Shown here one piece after another: positions 9,948 to 22,500 of a stretch of 64,000 bases of DNA. Where the stretch lies: NCBI GenBank assembly GCA_029339195.1, contig JAPTJF010000164.1, positions 55,347-119,346 of the forward strand, given 5' to 3'. The notes beneath the pieces were generated by a model. It was not told where the DNA came from. It saw only the letters and a list, made by a program, of their open reading frames with translations, and searched no databases. This DNA is from Micractinium sp. NFX-FRZ (Eukaryota; Chlorophyta; Trebouxiophyceae; Chlorellales; Chlorellaceae). Every line of letters starts with the position of its first letter. Within the stretch, counting starts at the first letter, position 1. A program made the position numbers and the translations under genes.

Positions 9948-12900
9948 TCAGTCTGCGTCTCTTCGCCGCCCGCCCCCGCCGCCCTTCTGCCTCCCCTTCC
10001 TGCCGCCCCTGTCACCGCTGCCACCGCTGCCGCTGTCCGTGCCGCTGCCCACCACCGCTTTGGCCTCCATGAAAGTCTGCACCCCTTCGTCCTTTGGTTG
10101 CAGCCGCACAGGGAAGTGCGTGACCAGCAGGCCCATCAAGCTGACTTTGTGCCCCTGCTGAGGCACGGCGCCGGCCTCGGCCCGCACCTGCACACGAACC
10201 CGGCACCGCTGGTGCTGCGTGACCTGCGGGCCAGCGGGTGGGTGCGGTGGGTGGGTGTTCGAGGGGCTGCATGCTGTTGCGTGAGGCAGTGCCAGTGGTG
10301 GAGGGCCCGAGGCGGCAGGGAGCAGTGGAATGATGGGCAGGGTCCTGCTGCCAAGCTATGGACGCAGAGGCAGGGCACATGCAGCGGCCAACATGCCCCC
10401 CCTGCTTTTGTCACCGCCCTTACTACCCCCACCACAACATTGTGCATGCGCTGCAGGCCAGAGGGTGCCCCCACCCTCCCTATGCCTACCCACAACCCAG
10501 CCCCACCCGGCGCCCCCCCTCACCACGAATCTGTGCATCTGCTGCAGGGAGGAGGGGGTGTCCCAGGTGCCGTCGATCACGCTGGGCGGGCAGTGGCAAC
10601 CCGCCACGCAGGTGACGTTGGCGGTGCCCATGCGCTCGTAGGAGCGGAGGTAGATCAGGTGCACGTAGCCCAGGGTGGCGGGGCCACGCAGTGTGGTGGG
10701 GGCACCGAAGGTGCTGTTCCTGCGGGAATCAAACTCCAGCTCAGCCCAGGCGCCTGGTGGGAGGGGCGTGGCGAAGCGAGAGGAGAAGGGATAAGTGGGC
10801 CGGGAGAAGTTGTTGCCGAGGGATTGAAGTGCGACAGGGGGCGCGAGAGGCACGAGATGCTGCCGCCGACTGCGCAGGCCAGCCCAACGTGCGGCCTGCC
10901 CCCCAGCTGCTGCCCGCCCCCCACCTGGCTCCTCGCCCGTCCAGGCCCACTTCTGCAGGCAGGCACGACAGGACAGGGGGTGCAGTGTAAGCAACGGTGT
11001 GCTGTCGACTGCTTAGCAATGTGCACAACACCCACTGTGCTGTCGACTGCTTAGCAATGTGCACAACACCCATGCCTCTGCTCCCCGCCAGGCCCATCAT
11101 GCCATATGGCAGGCATCCCAGGGGTGCCACCCGGTTCACCACGCACGCCGGCCTGTCCCGCCCCCATAGCACTCCCTTGCACTGCCCTGCCGCCCAGCCC
11201 CACCTGGGACACGAAGCTGTCCGCCTCTGGCCGCTCTGCGCGGTACTGAAAACCGCTGGCGGCCACCACTGCCGATTTGAAGTCCTCCTGTGAGTCAAAG
11301 AAAGAGAAGTGAGAAGAACACAGTCAGGAATGGTGGGGCAACAGGACCGTCATGAGGGGCGGGGATGGGGGAGCAGGCCCCGCTGCCAGCGCTTTGCCCT
11401 TCGGGCACCCGCCGCGCCCGTCCTTGGCCTTACAGACCCAAGACGCGCGGTCGCCACTTCCAGAGCGCTCACCCTCAGCCCACACCGAGTCCTCGTAAGT
11501 TGCACAGAGCTGCTGGCCTCTCTGCCCCCAACACTATTGGCACCATGAATAGATCCCCCCGCAAACACAGAACTCCCTCGCACCCCCCGCACCCCAAGCT
11601 GCAGCATGCTTGCACAGCCCTCACCTTGATCGCACCCTACCCGCACCACCCCACTTTGGACGTCACATCCCACACACACCTGTATGGAGCACAGCCGTGC
11701 CTCGGCATCCAGGCTGCCCGGCACCATTGGGGGCGGCAGCACACGCTCCCCCTCTGCCGTCCCATCCAGCAGGCTGCCTGCCGGCCAGGACGCCGCGAGG
11801 GACGCCGCCGCGCCGGGCGCCGTCGACGCTGCCGCTGATGCACGGAGGACCACCGAGGCGAGGAGCTCCGCCAGCACTTGGTGGCCTCCGTCGCCGGGGT
11901 GGGTTCTGCAGGCGGGCCAGAACAGAGGTCAGCCAGGGCATTCAGGCTTCAGGCTTCAGACTTGGTTTGGCAGCTCTTGCCGGCACTTGGTGGCCTCCGT
12001 CGCCGGGGTGGGTCCTGCGGGCGGGCCCAGAACACCACAAGAGGGTTGCTGGGACGACAGGTCAGGCAGGGGGGGTGAATGCTCCGGCCTCGACTCAGCA
12101 GCTCTGCTACACCACACCCACATGCACCCCAAGCGTAAAGGGTGCTATTTCTATCGCACGCACTTGTCCTGGTAAAAGTAGCTGCCCCTGAGGCGCTCCT
12201 CCACCGTGGGGATGCGCTGCCCTAGTGTGTCTCCCCAGCCAGTGCCCAGCACGCCGTCCACCTGCAGAGGGAGGCGAGGAGGCAGGGAGTTTGGAAGGAG
12301 CAGAGGGGGGCAGCCTGAAGAGTGTAGAGTGCAGGTTGCGATGCGGTGGCCCCCTGCCCAGCACACAAACTGCCTACCTGCAGGGGCCACGCAGGTGAAG
12401 CAGCAGCAGCGGGTGAAACGTGGCAAGGTCGAGATAGGGCAGGGACAGGGCATGGGGGGCGAGGGCAGCGCAAGCCATGCAGATGGACTGCATTTGGGCT
12501 CACAAGGCAGCGCATGGGCCAGGCAACACAGGGCAGGGCAGGGCGGCGTGCCAGGGCTTGCCTTGAAGCCCTCCAGCCCCGCACGCATCAGAGGATGCAC
12601 AGCTGCTCGAGCTGAGACCACAGGGACGTCGTAATACTGGGACAAGCAGAGGGAAGGACAGTGTGGGCAAGTTTTGAATGTCATGAGCAGGACAGCCAGG
12701 CGGGAGGCGGAGGTGCAGGAAGGGCGGCAGGCGTTAACACACTGCCGCCCCTCTGATTCCTACTGCCTGTGGCCCACTGCCCCTTTGACTGCTGGGCACC
12801 CGCCCGCCCACCTCTCCACCGCCCAGCCGCACCCACCCGTGCAAACACCGAAAGCTGGTCCTCAACGGGCGGCTTGTAAAACGTGCCGGCCTCAACGGTG

Positions 12901-15203
12901 TCCGTCGCCTCGTCAAGGTACCACCACCTGCACAGCACAGCACAGCATGGCATGGCACAGCATGCCACAGCATGGTACACCCGACTGAGCGCAGCACAGC
13001 ATGGCGCGCCCGACTCCGCTCACCACAGCAGGCCCACCCTACTCAGCGCAGCACAGCCAGCATAACAAAACCCAGGGCGGGCCCCCTCCCGCCCCCCGCA
13101 ACTCTCCATCCAGCTCTCACCCCCCGCTCCCACCTGCCTGTTCCCCTCCACTTCCCCACACTCCACCTCTCGCCCCCTCACCTGAAGTGGTGCAGCTGTA
13201 TGAGGGCGGGGCGGCCGGGCAGGGCCAGCAGCGTGCGCAGCAGCTGCTCGTAGCCCTGGCGGTGGGTGCCATTGAAGGGGGCATCCTCGGGGTCGTTCAT
13301 GGAGAACTCGAGCACAATCAGGTCGGCATCCTGCGGTAATGAGAATGCAGTCCACAGAGAGAGGGTTGTGTTGAAAAGTGAGTTGGTTTGGTGGGTGCCA
13401 TAAGAAGGGGGGCATCTCGTGAGGCGTGCGTGCACAGAACGCTGTTACAACTTGGCATGTTTTCATGGTGAGGGAGGGGAGCGAGATGAAATGGCCTTCC
13501 TTCTGAAATATACAAAATGTTATTCCTGACACTCGTGTGCTCTTGCAGCGTTGCAGGTTGGGCACCTCCCAGCGTGGCGCGCACACCTGGGCACCCACCA
13601 CACACTGCATGCAGCAGCCACCGCCCATTTGCCTGCGACACCATGCGCTCGGTGCAAGCGGCAAAGATGCCGGATGACGTGGCGCCCATGCCCTGGTTGG
13701 AGAAGGAGTGCCCACTGCACCGGGTGAGAAGGGGAGTGGCCACCGCATTTTAAAAGTGTATGAGTGGCCACTGTGCATGGACACACGACTGCTTGGGGTG
13801 GGGTGCATGGCGATGCATGGCGATGCAGGCCTGGGCTGGGTAGGCTGGTGGGCAGAGGAGATCAATAGGCCTCGCATTACACGGGCCTGGGGCAGCGGGC
13901 CTGCGCATCCTTTGATTGCAGCGCCCATCTCGACCACTCAATCGCCCTGCTGTCCCAGCCTCGGGTCCCGTCTGTGGCATTGCCCTTCCCTCCGCCACCG
14001 CCCATCCCTCCATTCCTGCTGCCACCCCATTGGGCCCACCCCTCCTCGACACACCCCCCTGCACGCTGCCTGCCGGCACGGCCCTGTGTGTGACTATTTC
14101 GATGTAACTATTACTGCGATTAAACTCTGCCTGCACACCCACCTGTGCGGCCAGGTGGCGTTCAGGAACTCGAAGAAGCGGGCCGCGTAGCTGAGGCTGG
14201 GGTGGGTGGCCCCCCGGCCCAGCGTGACGCTGCCCCCCAGGGTGAAGGCCTGCCAGCGCAACATGGGGGGGCGCAGCATGGGGGGCGCAGCATGGGGAGC
14301 GCAGCATGGCAGCACAGCATGTGGGGCACAACATGGGAGCTCACTCCCCGACCTTTTTGGCTGCCCAGCAAGCAGCTTGGCTGCTGCCGCCCTGCAGACG
14401 CAGCGCATGCCCACAAGTCATGCGCAAACTGGCAGCGTTCCTGCAGCCTCCCTTCTCACAGCCTCTCTTTCCCTCCCATCTGGATGGGCTGCCCTGCCAG
14501 CAGCCTCAACACACACCCAGACGCCCTGCAGGCCCAGCGGGAACCCAGACTGGCAGTGTTACTGCAGCCTCTCTGTTAACAGCCTCTCCGGCCCTCTCAC
14601 CTTGATGGGCTGCCCCGCCAGCAGCTTGGCTGCCACCGCCTGCAGCCGCTGCCCGCTCCCAAAGTACGACTGCCCTTGCTCCACCTCCTGCTGCCGGAGC
14701 AGCGGCGGCCAGGGCAGCGCCGGCAGGGCTGGCGGGCCGGCAGACGTCAGCCCATTGGGTGTGGCCGCTGCCGTTGCTGCCCCCCGCTGCGTGCGCGGTG
14801 CCGATGTGGCCACAGGGGGCGGCAGCAGCACCGGCGCGGGCACTCGGCCCGCATGGCCCTTCCGCGGCGCCAGATGGGCGAGGGCACTGGTTCGCCACTC
14901 CCCTGCAAACAGGCTGTAGTGCAACTCTGCAGGCAGGGAACGGGGGTGAAGACCGCGCTGGCAAGGCGAGCGACAGACAGCGGCAGGCGGCCGGCGTGTC
15001 GCGACAGCCAGAAAGGCAGCGCGGCCAAGCGGTGCCGACTGCAAGTGATTGTACTCACCCAGACGTTGTCCCGCCAGGCAGGAAACGAGCACCAGGCTCG
15101 CAACGGCGCCCAGGAAGAAGCTCAGGCAGTGGTATCTCCAGCTATGGGCCGCGGCACCCTGTTTTTGGCCTGCATTGAGGGCGGCAAAAGTGCCGGCTGC
15201 CAT
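9948..15203 (-). CDS. Membrane-anchored SGNH/GDSL-type hydrolase
   Basis: Predicted esterase or polysaccharide deacylase of the SGNH superfamily, probably in the secretory pathway; the substrate is unknown. Thirteen minus-strand exons, given 5' to 3': 15203-15059, 14926-14601, 14249-14143, 13714-13633, 13330-13182, 12927-12837, 12636-12562, 12261-12164, 11905-11680, 11287-11204, 10952-10925, 10753-10524, 10223-9948; all phases agree, 638 residues. One membrane segment lies near residues 27-46 (type II anchor). Catalytic blocks: Ser164 in FTLGGSVTLG, Asn232 in EFSMND, and DKTHPGDGGH (Asp357, His360), the last split by intron 8. The C-terminal third has a Cys-containing beta-rich region (NVTCVAGCHC) and ends in a basic Gly/Arg tail. 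Introns 4 and 7 appear to start with GC. The ATG choice is supported by the anchor sequence right behind it. Confidence 0.8.
10999..11074. repeat. 38-base tandem duplication in an SGNH-gene intron
   Basis: A unit starting GTGCTGTCGACTGC and ending with GTGCACAACACCCA occurs twice, at 10999 and 11037, almost without change. It lies within the intron between minus-strand exons 10 and 11. Confidence 0.85.
11874..12035. repeat. Tandem copy of the catalytic-His exon edge (SGNH gene)
   Basis: Some 50 bases spanning the acceptor and start of minus-strand exon 9 occur again 109 bases upstream in the intron (plus positions 11874 and 11983). The duplicate also starts after CAG and would encode THPGDGGHQV in the same phase, but its frame then stops after about 20 codons. 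Confidence 0.8.
12930..13075. repeat. CAGCA/GCACAGCATGG low-complexity array
   Basis: Irregular repeats of GCACAGCATGG and related pentamers fill part of the intron between minus-strand exons 5 and 6. The reverse complement, TGTGC/GCTGTGCTG, forms similar arrays near 23030, 37870 and 44700. Confidence 0.7.
14357..14640. repeat. Three tandem copies of an exon 3' edge (SGNH gene)
   Basis: The end of minus-strand exon 2 (AAKLLAGQP, donor at 14600) recurs twice in the following intron, about 121 and 249 bases further on (plus positions near 14483 and 14359). One copy still reads AAAKLLAGQPK followed by GT; the other has lost the donor. Confidence 0.75.
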
Positions 15204-15635
15204 TGCACCCGCCCGCACGCGTGCAACTGAGAAGCTGGGGCAAAGGCGGTTGGCGGGCGGGCTCGGTGCCCGCCAGGAACGTGATTGCTGATCAGAACGG
15301 CAGCAGCACCCGGCGACGATGCCGTGGCGCCAGAGGGGGCATGCCACAGGCGCGCCGCTGAGCTGGCGGTGCAAGCCGGCACCAGTGGCGCATTGCCGGT
15401 GCCGGCGGCCCAATACTGGCCCATTTGTGTTTGTAGTGATGCACAGACCTTCGCATGTTGTGACCTTTTTCCTTCTGGACGCACATTCAGTGGTGCCGCC
15501 ACACTTGCGTGAGCGCACTTCTTCACTGGCGCCTTGCTTTCCCAGCCAGACCCCCTTTTCCGAGAGAGGCATGTCCCTTTGATTCACCGTATGCTCAAAC
15601 TTCTGCAAATCCAAACGCTTTTGCAGGCTTGATAG
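15204..15635. other. Upstream region of the SGNH gene
   Basis: Presumed promoter and 5' UTR of the minus-strand SGNH gene. No TATA box or convincing ORF was seen. Base composition is less GC-rich than the genes. Confidence 0.4.
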
Positions 15636-16052
15636 CTAGCCACGGTTAAGAGTCTGGGGAAGCCAGAAAGGAGCAGCCAGCACCTCGCCCTGCACAAAGC
15701 GCAGCAGGGGCCACGCGTCCGACTTGTGACTAGCAAAGCCTCGCCAGCCAAGAGCTAAACCCCCGTTATCCGCCTTCACAACGCATGTCTGCCCTGGCGC
15801 TGTCATCGCGGTGTCAAGTTGGTCAAGAGTGCCCTCTGTTTCAAACTCGCACACCAGGACAGGTGTGCCTCCACATCTTCGCGGTGCAGCTGCATACCAC
15901 CTCTGCACGCCCCTCACCACATGCACGCATGGTTTGAGACTCACACAAATTCGGAATTCAAACTGTGCTGCGGGTGGCGCAGGGCAGAGCAGCCACGTAT
16001 GCAGCTGATGGAACACGACCGGCGGAGGCGAAGTGACGGGACCGGCCGCCAT
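15636..16052 (-). CDS. Small hypothetical protein (doubtful)
   Basis: An open frame of 138 codons starts at an ATG with a strong context (GCCATGG on the minus strand) and ends at 15636. The predicted protein has no recognised domain. The middle has a plausible folded stretch (GGTPVLVCEFETEG, then CVVKADNGGLALGW). No paralogue exists in the window and codon bias is weaker than in the neighbours. It lies head to head with copy B, 517 bases away. It may be a real small gene, a fragment, or chance. Confidence 0.3.
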   Translation of the reverse strand: MAAGPVTSPPPVVFHQLHTWLLCPAPPAAQFEFRICVSLKPCVHVVRGVQRWYAAAPRRCGGTPVLVCEFETEGTLDQLDTAMTAPGQTCVVKADNGGLALGWRGFASHKSDAWPLLRFVQGEVLAAPFWLPQTLNRG

Positions 16053-16569
16053 GGCGCCCGGTCATCACTGTCCAGCATGCATTGGGCGCCCTCTGCCCCG
16101 CCACCGTGGGAACCTACGATCGCTGGGCCGCCATCTTCACTGAGGCGGCAGGCTTGTGTGAAGCTTTTGGCGATCAGAGCGCCTTTCTCGAATTGAGGGC
16201 CCCTCGCAGCGCGGGCGCACCAGTGACATGCGCCGCCATCCGAGGGTGCTGAATACGCCGCACGCATACCAGGTGGGCAGCTGCAGAGAGATGCCGAGTG
16301 TAGCGCCAGGCCGGAGCCCCAGCCCTCGCCGCTCCCGCTGCTCAGCAGTCTCAAATGAGAGCATGAAGACTGTAGTAGACCTAGTGCAGCGCGCTTTAGG
16401 CGCTGAGGGGCCCTTGCTGCCTGCCTGCCGCCTGCCGCCGCCGCTCTGCTGCTCTGGCGCCACCTGCTGCTTGTCGCGGACGCCTCCCATTGCTATCGCC
16501 GCTGTCGCCGTTACCCTGCAGAGTTTGCAGAGGTGCTGATCTACACCCGTAGCCGCAGCAGCGGCTGTC
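16053..16569 (+). promoter_or_regulatory. Upstream region of copy B
   Basis: Presumed promoter and 5' UTR. TGTGAAGCTTTTGGCG at about 16157 recurs at 35203, about the same distance before copy C. The last 100 bases before both start codons also align, including a CTGCAGAG.TTG..G stretch. Confidence 0.5.
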
Positions 16570-19500
16570 ATGCCGCCCAAAGCGCGTGCCAGCGGCAACG
16601 CGGGCGGCGGCGGCGGCGCGGGTGATGCGCCGCTGCCGCCCATGCCGGCCGACGTGCGCGAGGCGCAGGAGGCGTGGACCGCCTTTCGCAAGTTTGGATC
16701 ACCAGAGGGCTTCAGGCAGCTGCTGCAGCTGGCCCTGAAGGAGCGGTCCAGCAGCATGGCACTCATTGGGCTCGCCAAAGCGCAGCTGCTGAAGGCGGTT
16801 GAGGCGGCTGTCAAAGTGAGCTGAGCTGGCGGTACCACCCTGCTGCTACTCTGCGGTGCCTGCCGCTGCCGTCAATGCCGGTGCTCCTGCCGCTGTACAG
16901 CGTGCAAAAGGCGGTTTCGGTGACTGCCACGATGGCCCGCTGCGGGGCTTCCGCCCACTGTGCACGCCTGCTGCTGCTGTTCCCGCCGTCGTCCCTGCCG
17001 CCGCCCCTGCTGTCCCTGGTCCAGCTCCGGCCACCCCAAGCCTCCCCTTGCCACAGCCTGGTCCCTGCTGAGACTCCCCACCCGTAGCGCCGCTGCTTAG
17101 CTCCTTGCGCGCCTTGCACCTGCCCAATCACAAGCCTTGCCGCCCTTGCCGTACACCCCGCTCTCTCAGGCCAAGGACGCCGAGCAGTGCGTGCGCTCCC
17201 TGGTGCTGCCGGCACACAGCGCCTTGGGGCACTGCGTGACGGCAGCGGTGGAGCACCGCTCGCTGCTGGGGCTGGCCTATGCCACCGCCCTGCTCACCCT
17301 GCTGGCGGGGCTGGAGCAGGGGGACCAGCGGGACTTGGCACGTGCCCGCCTCTTGAGGGCCTACCCCTTGGATCAGGTGCAGCAGATGGCGGCGGCCCTC
17401 GAGTTCCCGCCCATCGATTGGGACATGGCCCCACCCTTCAAGCCGGCCCTGCAGCACAGGTGGGGCGGGCCAGCAGGGCAGGCGGCTGGTGGGCGGGAGG
17501 CAGATTGACGTTTTTGGTGCTGCCTGGCAGGGCAGGGAGGGTGTTCTGCGGTTGGGCAGCAGCTTGCGGCAGTCGTCGGCCTCATAGGGACACAGAATAG
17601 CAATGCATGCACAATTGGGGATGGAGGCGCGTGTGGGAGCAGGAGGGCGGCTGCAGCGCCGCACACCCCGCTGCGTCCACCCCCACGTTGCGTCCTGCGG
17701 GCTGCACTGCCGAATGTTCCACCCACCTGGTGCCAGGCTTCTTGTTCAAAACCCCGCCAGTTGTTGCATCTCCTCAGAGGAAAGCGGTGCCCACTCGTCT
17801 TCCCCTGCAGGTGGCCGGTCGATCCAGAGGTCGCCCACGGGCAGGTCAAGGCGCCCAAGGCGGCGGCCCGGCAAGCGCTGGAGGGTTGGAGGGAGGCGAT
17901 GCAGGAGGAGGAGGGGAGCGCCAGCGCAGCTGCCGACTTGCGCGCGGCCGCTGTGAGGGGGCAGGCCTTACACGTATGTGCAGCGTGGGTGGGTGGGTGG
18001 GGCTGGGAGGAAGGTGGAGGCCGGGGGGCCGGCAGAGGCCCCACCCGCACTGCTTGAGAGGTCAGGCACCGGTGTGCATGCCAGCAACTGCACGCCCCGT
18101 TGCGGTGGCAGGGCGGGGTGCCCACAACCCTGCAAGGGTGGGTTATCAAGCTTGGCAGCCCCACCTGTCTACCGCCCCTGCTACACTCGGCAGCGAACGT
18201 CAAACCACCCGTGTGCATTGGCCGGATGGCATGGAGGGATTGAGCTGCAATCGCGTGGCGCTGAGTTGGGGAGCGCACCCACAGGCAGCCCGCAAACAAA
18301 GAGCTCACCCCTGCAAGCTTGCTCCCCCCAACCATGCACTCGCCCTCCCGCTCGCCCGCCCGCCTGCCCGCCCGCCCACCTGCCTGCCTGCAGGGCCAGG
18401 TGTCCTCTACCGACGCCCGCCGGCAGTGGATCGCGCTGCCTCTGGTCCAGCGCTTGGTCCACGAGAGTGAGTGCCTGCCTGCCTTGCATGTTGTTGTACA
18501 TGGTCGGGCACATTGCCCTCTTCTTGGCGACTGCCCCAGGGAGGGAGTGGGCAGACCCGCCTGGGAGGCGTAGTGGAGAGGGGGGCGTGGCAGTGCGGGC
18601 CAAGGTGTCGGAATCTACACTGCTGCTGGCTCCAGTTTGGGTTGGCAACCAACCACGCGTGTTCAGGCTATTTGGACAGCTTCCAACCAAGTGTGCCGCC
18701 TGCGCGTGCAGGGGCGCCAGTGAAGCTGCTGCCTGACCAGGCATGCGACCAGCTCAAGAAGTGGCTGCAGCAGTACAAAGAGGTACGGTAGCCTCCCCTG
18801 GCTCAGGTGGGAGGGCAGTGAATGCAGCTGGGAGCTGTGCTCCCTCCTCAGCACACGCTGGGAAGGTGCTGCGGTTCCCTCCGGGCAGGCAAAGTTGGTG
18901 CAATTTGGGGGCCACGCCATGTGGCAGGGCGTGCCGCCCTGCTTGTTCACTCAATCCATCCGAGGCCCGACACCCAACACGCGGCGCGGTGGTGTTGCGT
19001 GAAACAGACAGACTCACTGACGTGAGTGTGCACCTCTGCAGGCGCTGGCGCTGCGGCGCGAGCGGCGGCAGCAGCAGGGGCGGGAGGAGGGGGCGGAGGA
19101 AGCGGCTGCGCTTGCAGAGGAGCGGATAGCCGAGGAGAAATTACGTGAGGTTGAGCGGACGGCTGCCGAGGTGCGTGACGTGTTCGAACGAACGACAGTG
19201 GCGGCCACTTGCCTTGCGATGGTCCGGAGGCAGGCTGCAGGCAGGTGCCCGCCTGGGCAAGCAGCAGGCAGCGCACTGGCACCTGAGGTTGCCTGCTGTG
19301 TCCGGCACATGGGACCGCCCAACTTGCCCGAGGTTGCCTGGGGTCACTCGGCACATGAGGCCACCTACCTGGCTTTGCCTGGGCCGCTCAAGCCCCGCCC
19401 AGGCTGTGCTCGGCTGGGCCCGCCGGGATATGAACGCTGTAACGCTGCTGCGTGCAGGTCGACACATGTTGTGCAACTGCCGATCTTACGCACTTCACGC

Positions 19501-22500
19501 ACTTACTCGCTGCACTACCTCACCGTCCCTCCCTCCCTGCCTCCCTCCCTGCCTGCTGCCCGCCTCCCCACCCCCCCACAGGTGGCTCGCTTCCTCATGC
19601 GGCGCGTGGAGCAGCAGCAGCAGCAGGCGCAGCAGGCACAGCACGCGCCCCAGGGCCAGCCGCCGGGCGCCAGCCCCGCCGGCGACCCGCTCGACGCGCT
19701 GCTGCAGCTGGCCAGCATGCCGATTGACGAGGCGGTGGCGCGCGTGAAGCGGCGCCTGGCGACGCACCTTGTGTTGGATGCGGGCGAGGCGGCAGCTGCC
19801 GGGCAGCTGCCGGGGGAGCAGGCCGGGGTGGACTCTGTCCTGGGGCGGGTGGTGGAGCGGGATGTGGCGGAGGTGCTGGCAGCGGAGGCCGCCAGCCCGG
19901 GACGCATCGTGTACGGCTTGCCGGTGCTCAGCGCTGAGGTGGCGGGGGAGGTGGCGCGCATGGGCATGCCGCGTGCGGTGGACAAGGTGCTAGAGGCCTA
20001 CGGGACGGCGGGCGAGGCGGGCACGGCGCGCGGCATGTGTGCCCAACGACTGCACCTAAATTCGTACCAGGACTGCCAGCAGATGCTGATGCACCTGGCA
20101 GCCCTGCCGGGCGCTCTGTATGACGACTTCATGTCAATGCAGCACTCGGGCCCGGACTGTGTCCGCAAGTTCATCGCAGCACTGAGCAGCGGCGCCAGCA
20201 GTAGCGGCGCCAGCAGCAGCAGCAGCGGCGGCAGCAGCGGCGGCGACGGCGGCCTCCTGCTTCCGACGGTACAGGTGGGCGCGGCTGCCGTATGGCGCAC
20301 TGGGTGGGAGGGAGTGGCGTCCAGCGGTGAGGGCAGCTCGTGGGCAGGCGGGCGTGGGCAGCGCGGGGAGGAAGGGAATCTGGCAAGGAAGGGAGGGGGG
20401 GGCAGGCGGCCAGGTGGGCAGGACCACAGGCGCACTGTGCATCTGCTCTGGCCCCCCAGGCAGTCGGCCCTCGCAAGACTTGAGCGCCTGTTGCGCGCCC
20501 TTGCTGTGCCCCCTCCCCTCCCCTGCCCGCCTGCTACACTCTGCAGTGCCCAGAGGGGCTGCTGGCGGCTGCCTTGGATGCGCCTGCCTGCGCTCGGGAG
20601 CTGCCATCGCTGGCAGGGAGCTCGCAGGACGCTGATGGTAGGCCGACGGGGCTGTGTACCAGGCGTGTGTGTGTGTGTGTGTGCAGGTCAGGGCTTACAT
20701 GCATGCCAGCAGCGCCGGGCAAGGCAGCAAGTTATGGCACAGAAAGATGCGTGCAGTGGCGGCAGGGCAGCAGGGCAGGGCAGCAGCTGCTGACAACGCC
20801 TTCCTTCCTCCCCGCAGCAGCCGCTGTCCAGGGTTGGTCCGCTAGCCCTGCCACACCGCCCCTCCCCTCCCCTCTCCCCCACCTCTATCGCTGCTGTGCC
20901 CTCTCCCCTCCCCTTCCCTCCCCTCCCCTCCCCTCCCCTCCCTCCCACCTCTATCGATGCTGTGCCCCCTCCCCTCCCTCCCTCCGCTCCCCGCCAGTGC
21001 TGCTGGCCACGCCGTCGTGGCGCTCGCTCCCGCCCCCCGCCAGCGGGCACCTCCCCCGAGACGTGGCCATCAGGATTGTGCCCCCGCCCAGCCACCACGG
21101 CCACGTGCTGTGCGACCTCTGGCACCAGCTGATGCACTCGACCGACGAACTGGGTGAGCATGTGCCGGGCCTGGGCGGGGCGGGACGGGGCAGAGGCGGG
21201 GGGTGGGGTCGGGGCGGGGTGGGGCGGGGCGGGGCGGGGCGTCTCACACGCTGGGTGCACGCTGGATGCACACTGCATGCACGCTGCATGCAATTCAGTC
21301 ACTAGCTTTTGTGGGTGCCCGCCTCACAGCATGCTCAGGCATGGCGGGGTGTGGTGGGGGCGAGGTGCGTGCGACGTGCGGGGCGACTGGTCGTTTGTGC
21401 CTTAAGTTGAGCAGTATGTTGTCAGGTGGGAACACGTTGTTGTGGTGTGGGTTGGCATGGCTGGGCCAGATGCCGCTGCGAAGCCCGCCTGCTGCCTCCT
21501 CGCCTGCCCCATACCAGCGCCTTTCATCCCTTTCGAGACGCCTGCCTGCTGGGGTGCCTGCCTGCCTGCCTGGGTGGCAAATAGTCATCCTGACGCGCTA
21601 GTGTTTAGCAGCATCAGCAAAAGCATGCTGGCGCTGCTCTTACATGCTGCTCCGCCTGCCAACTGCCAAGCCCCTGCCTGGCTGCCTGCCGACCGCAGGC
21701 TTCCTTATCAGGGAGCGGGGCACCTCGCCGCGTGACCAGCTGAAAAGCCTGTTCAAAAGCAACATGCCCCCGGCCGTAAAGGTGGGGCTGGGCCGCTGCA
21801 TGTTGGGCAGCGTGTGAGGAGGCACCACACTAGCGCCTTGCCGCAGGTCCCACACGTAACCAGCTTCAGCACCTTGAGCTTCCGGGGCCTGCGCTGCCGC
21901 TAGCCTACACTGCCGCCAGTGGCCCCCTTGGGGGTCGACCCGCGGGCGAGGCTTTGTGAGCGACAGACACCCCAGCGCGCCCTCCCCCCGCCTCGCCCGC
22001 CCGCCTGCAGCTCAACGCGTCGCTGGTCAACGTTGTGCTGGGTCACGAGCTCATCGAAGTGGTCATGCAGGCAGAGCAGGTGCAGCAGCGGCAGCAGGTG
22101 GCAGCAGGCGGCAGCAGCGGCGGCGGCGGTGGTGCCGGCGGGCCGTGCGCGGCGCCGCACGGGCTGGCCGGCAGCAGGCGAGAGGGCGGCGGCTCGGAGG
22201 AGGAGGCAGCGCTGCTGCTGCGCCTGCTGCAGCTGCAGCATGTGATGCTGGATGGCGATGTGCGGGAGCGTGACTTGGAGCTGCTTCTGGAGCAGTTGGG
22301 CATGGTGAGGGGGCCAGTAGGGCTGTGTCTGTGGGGGGATGGTATGATGAGGGGGCAGGGTGTGACAGGCCGGTGGGTTCCCTGCAGGGCGAGGGCGCAG
22401 GGAATGAAGGGGCTGGTGATCCGGGGGGGTATCGGGGACCGGGGATTTGAAGCGACTCGGACACAGCCTAGCTGACCCCAAACGTGAGCAAACAATGTTG

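Noticed and set aside
9879..11054. Plus-strand frame of about 390 codons
   Set aside because: It is antisense to the last three exons of the SGNH gene, which has a clear family signature on the minus strand.
19171..20793. Plus-strand frame of 540 codons
   Set aside because: It reads through the introns on both sides of copy B exon 7. Only 19582-20274 is supported by phase and by the copy C paralogue.
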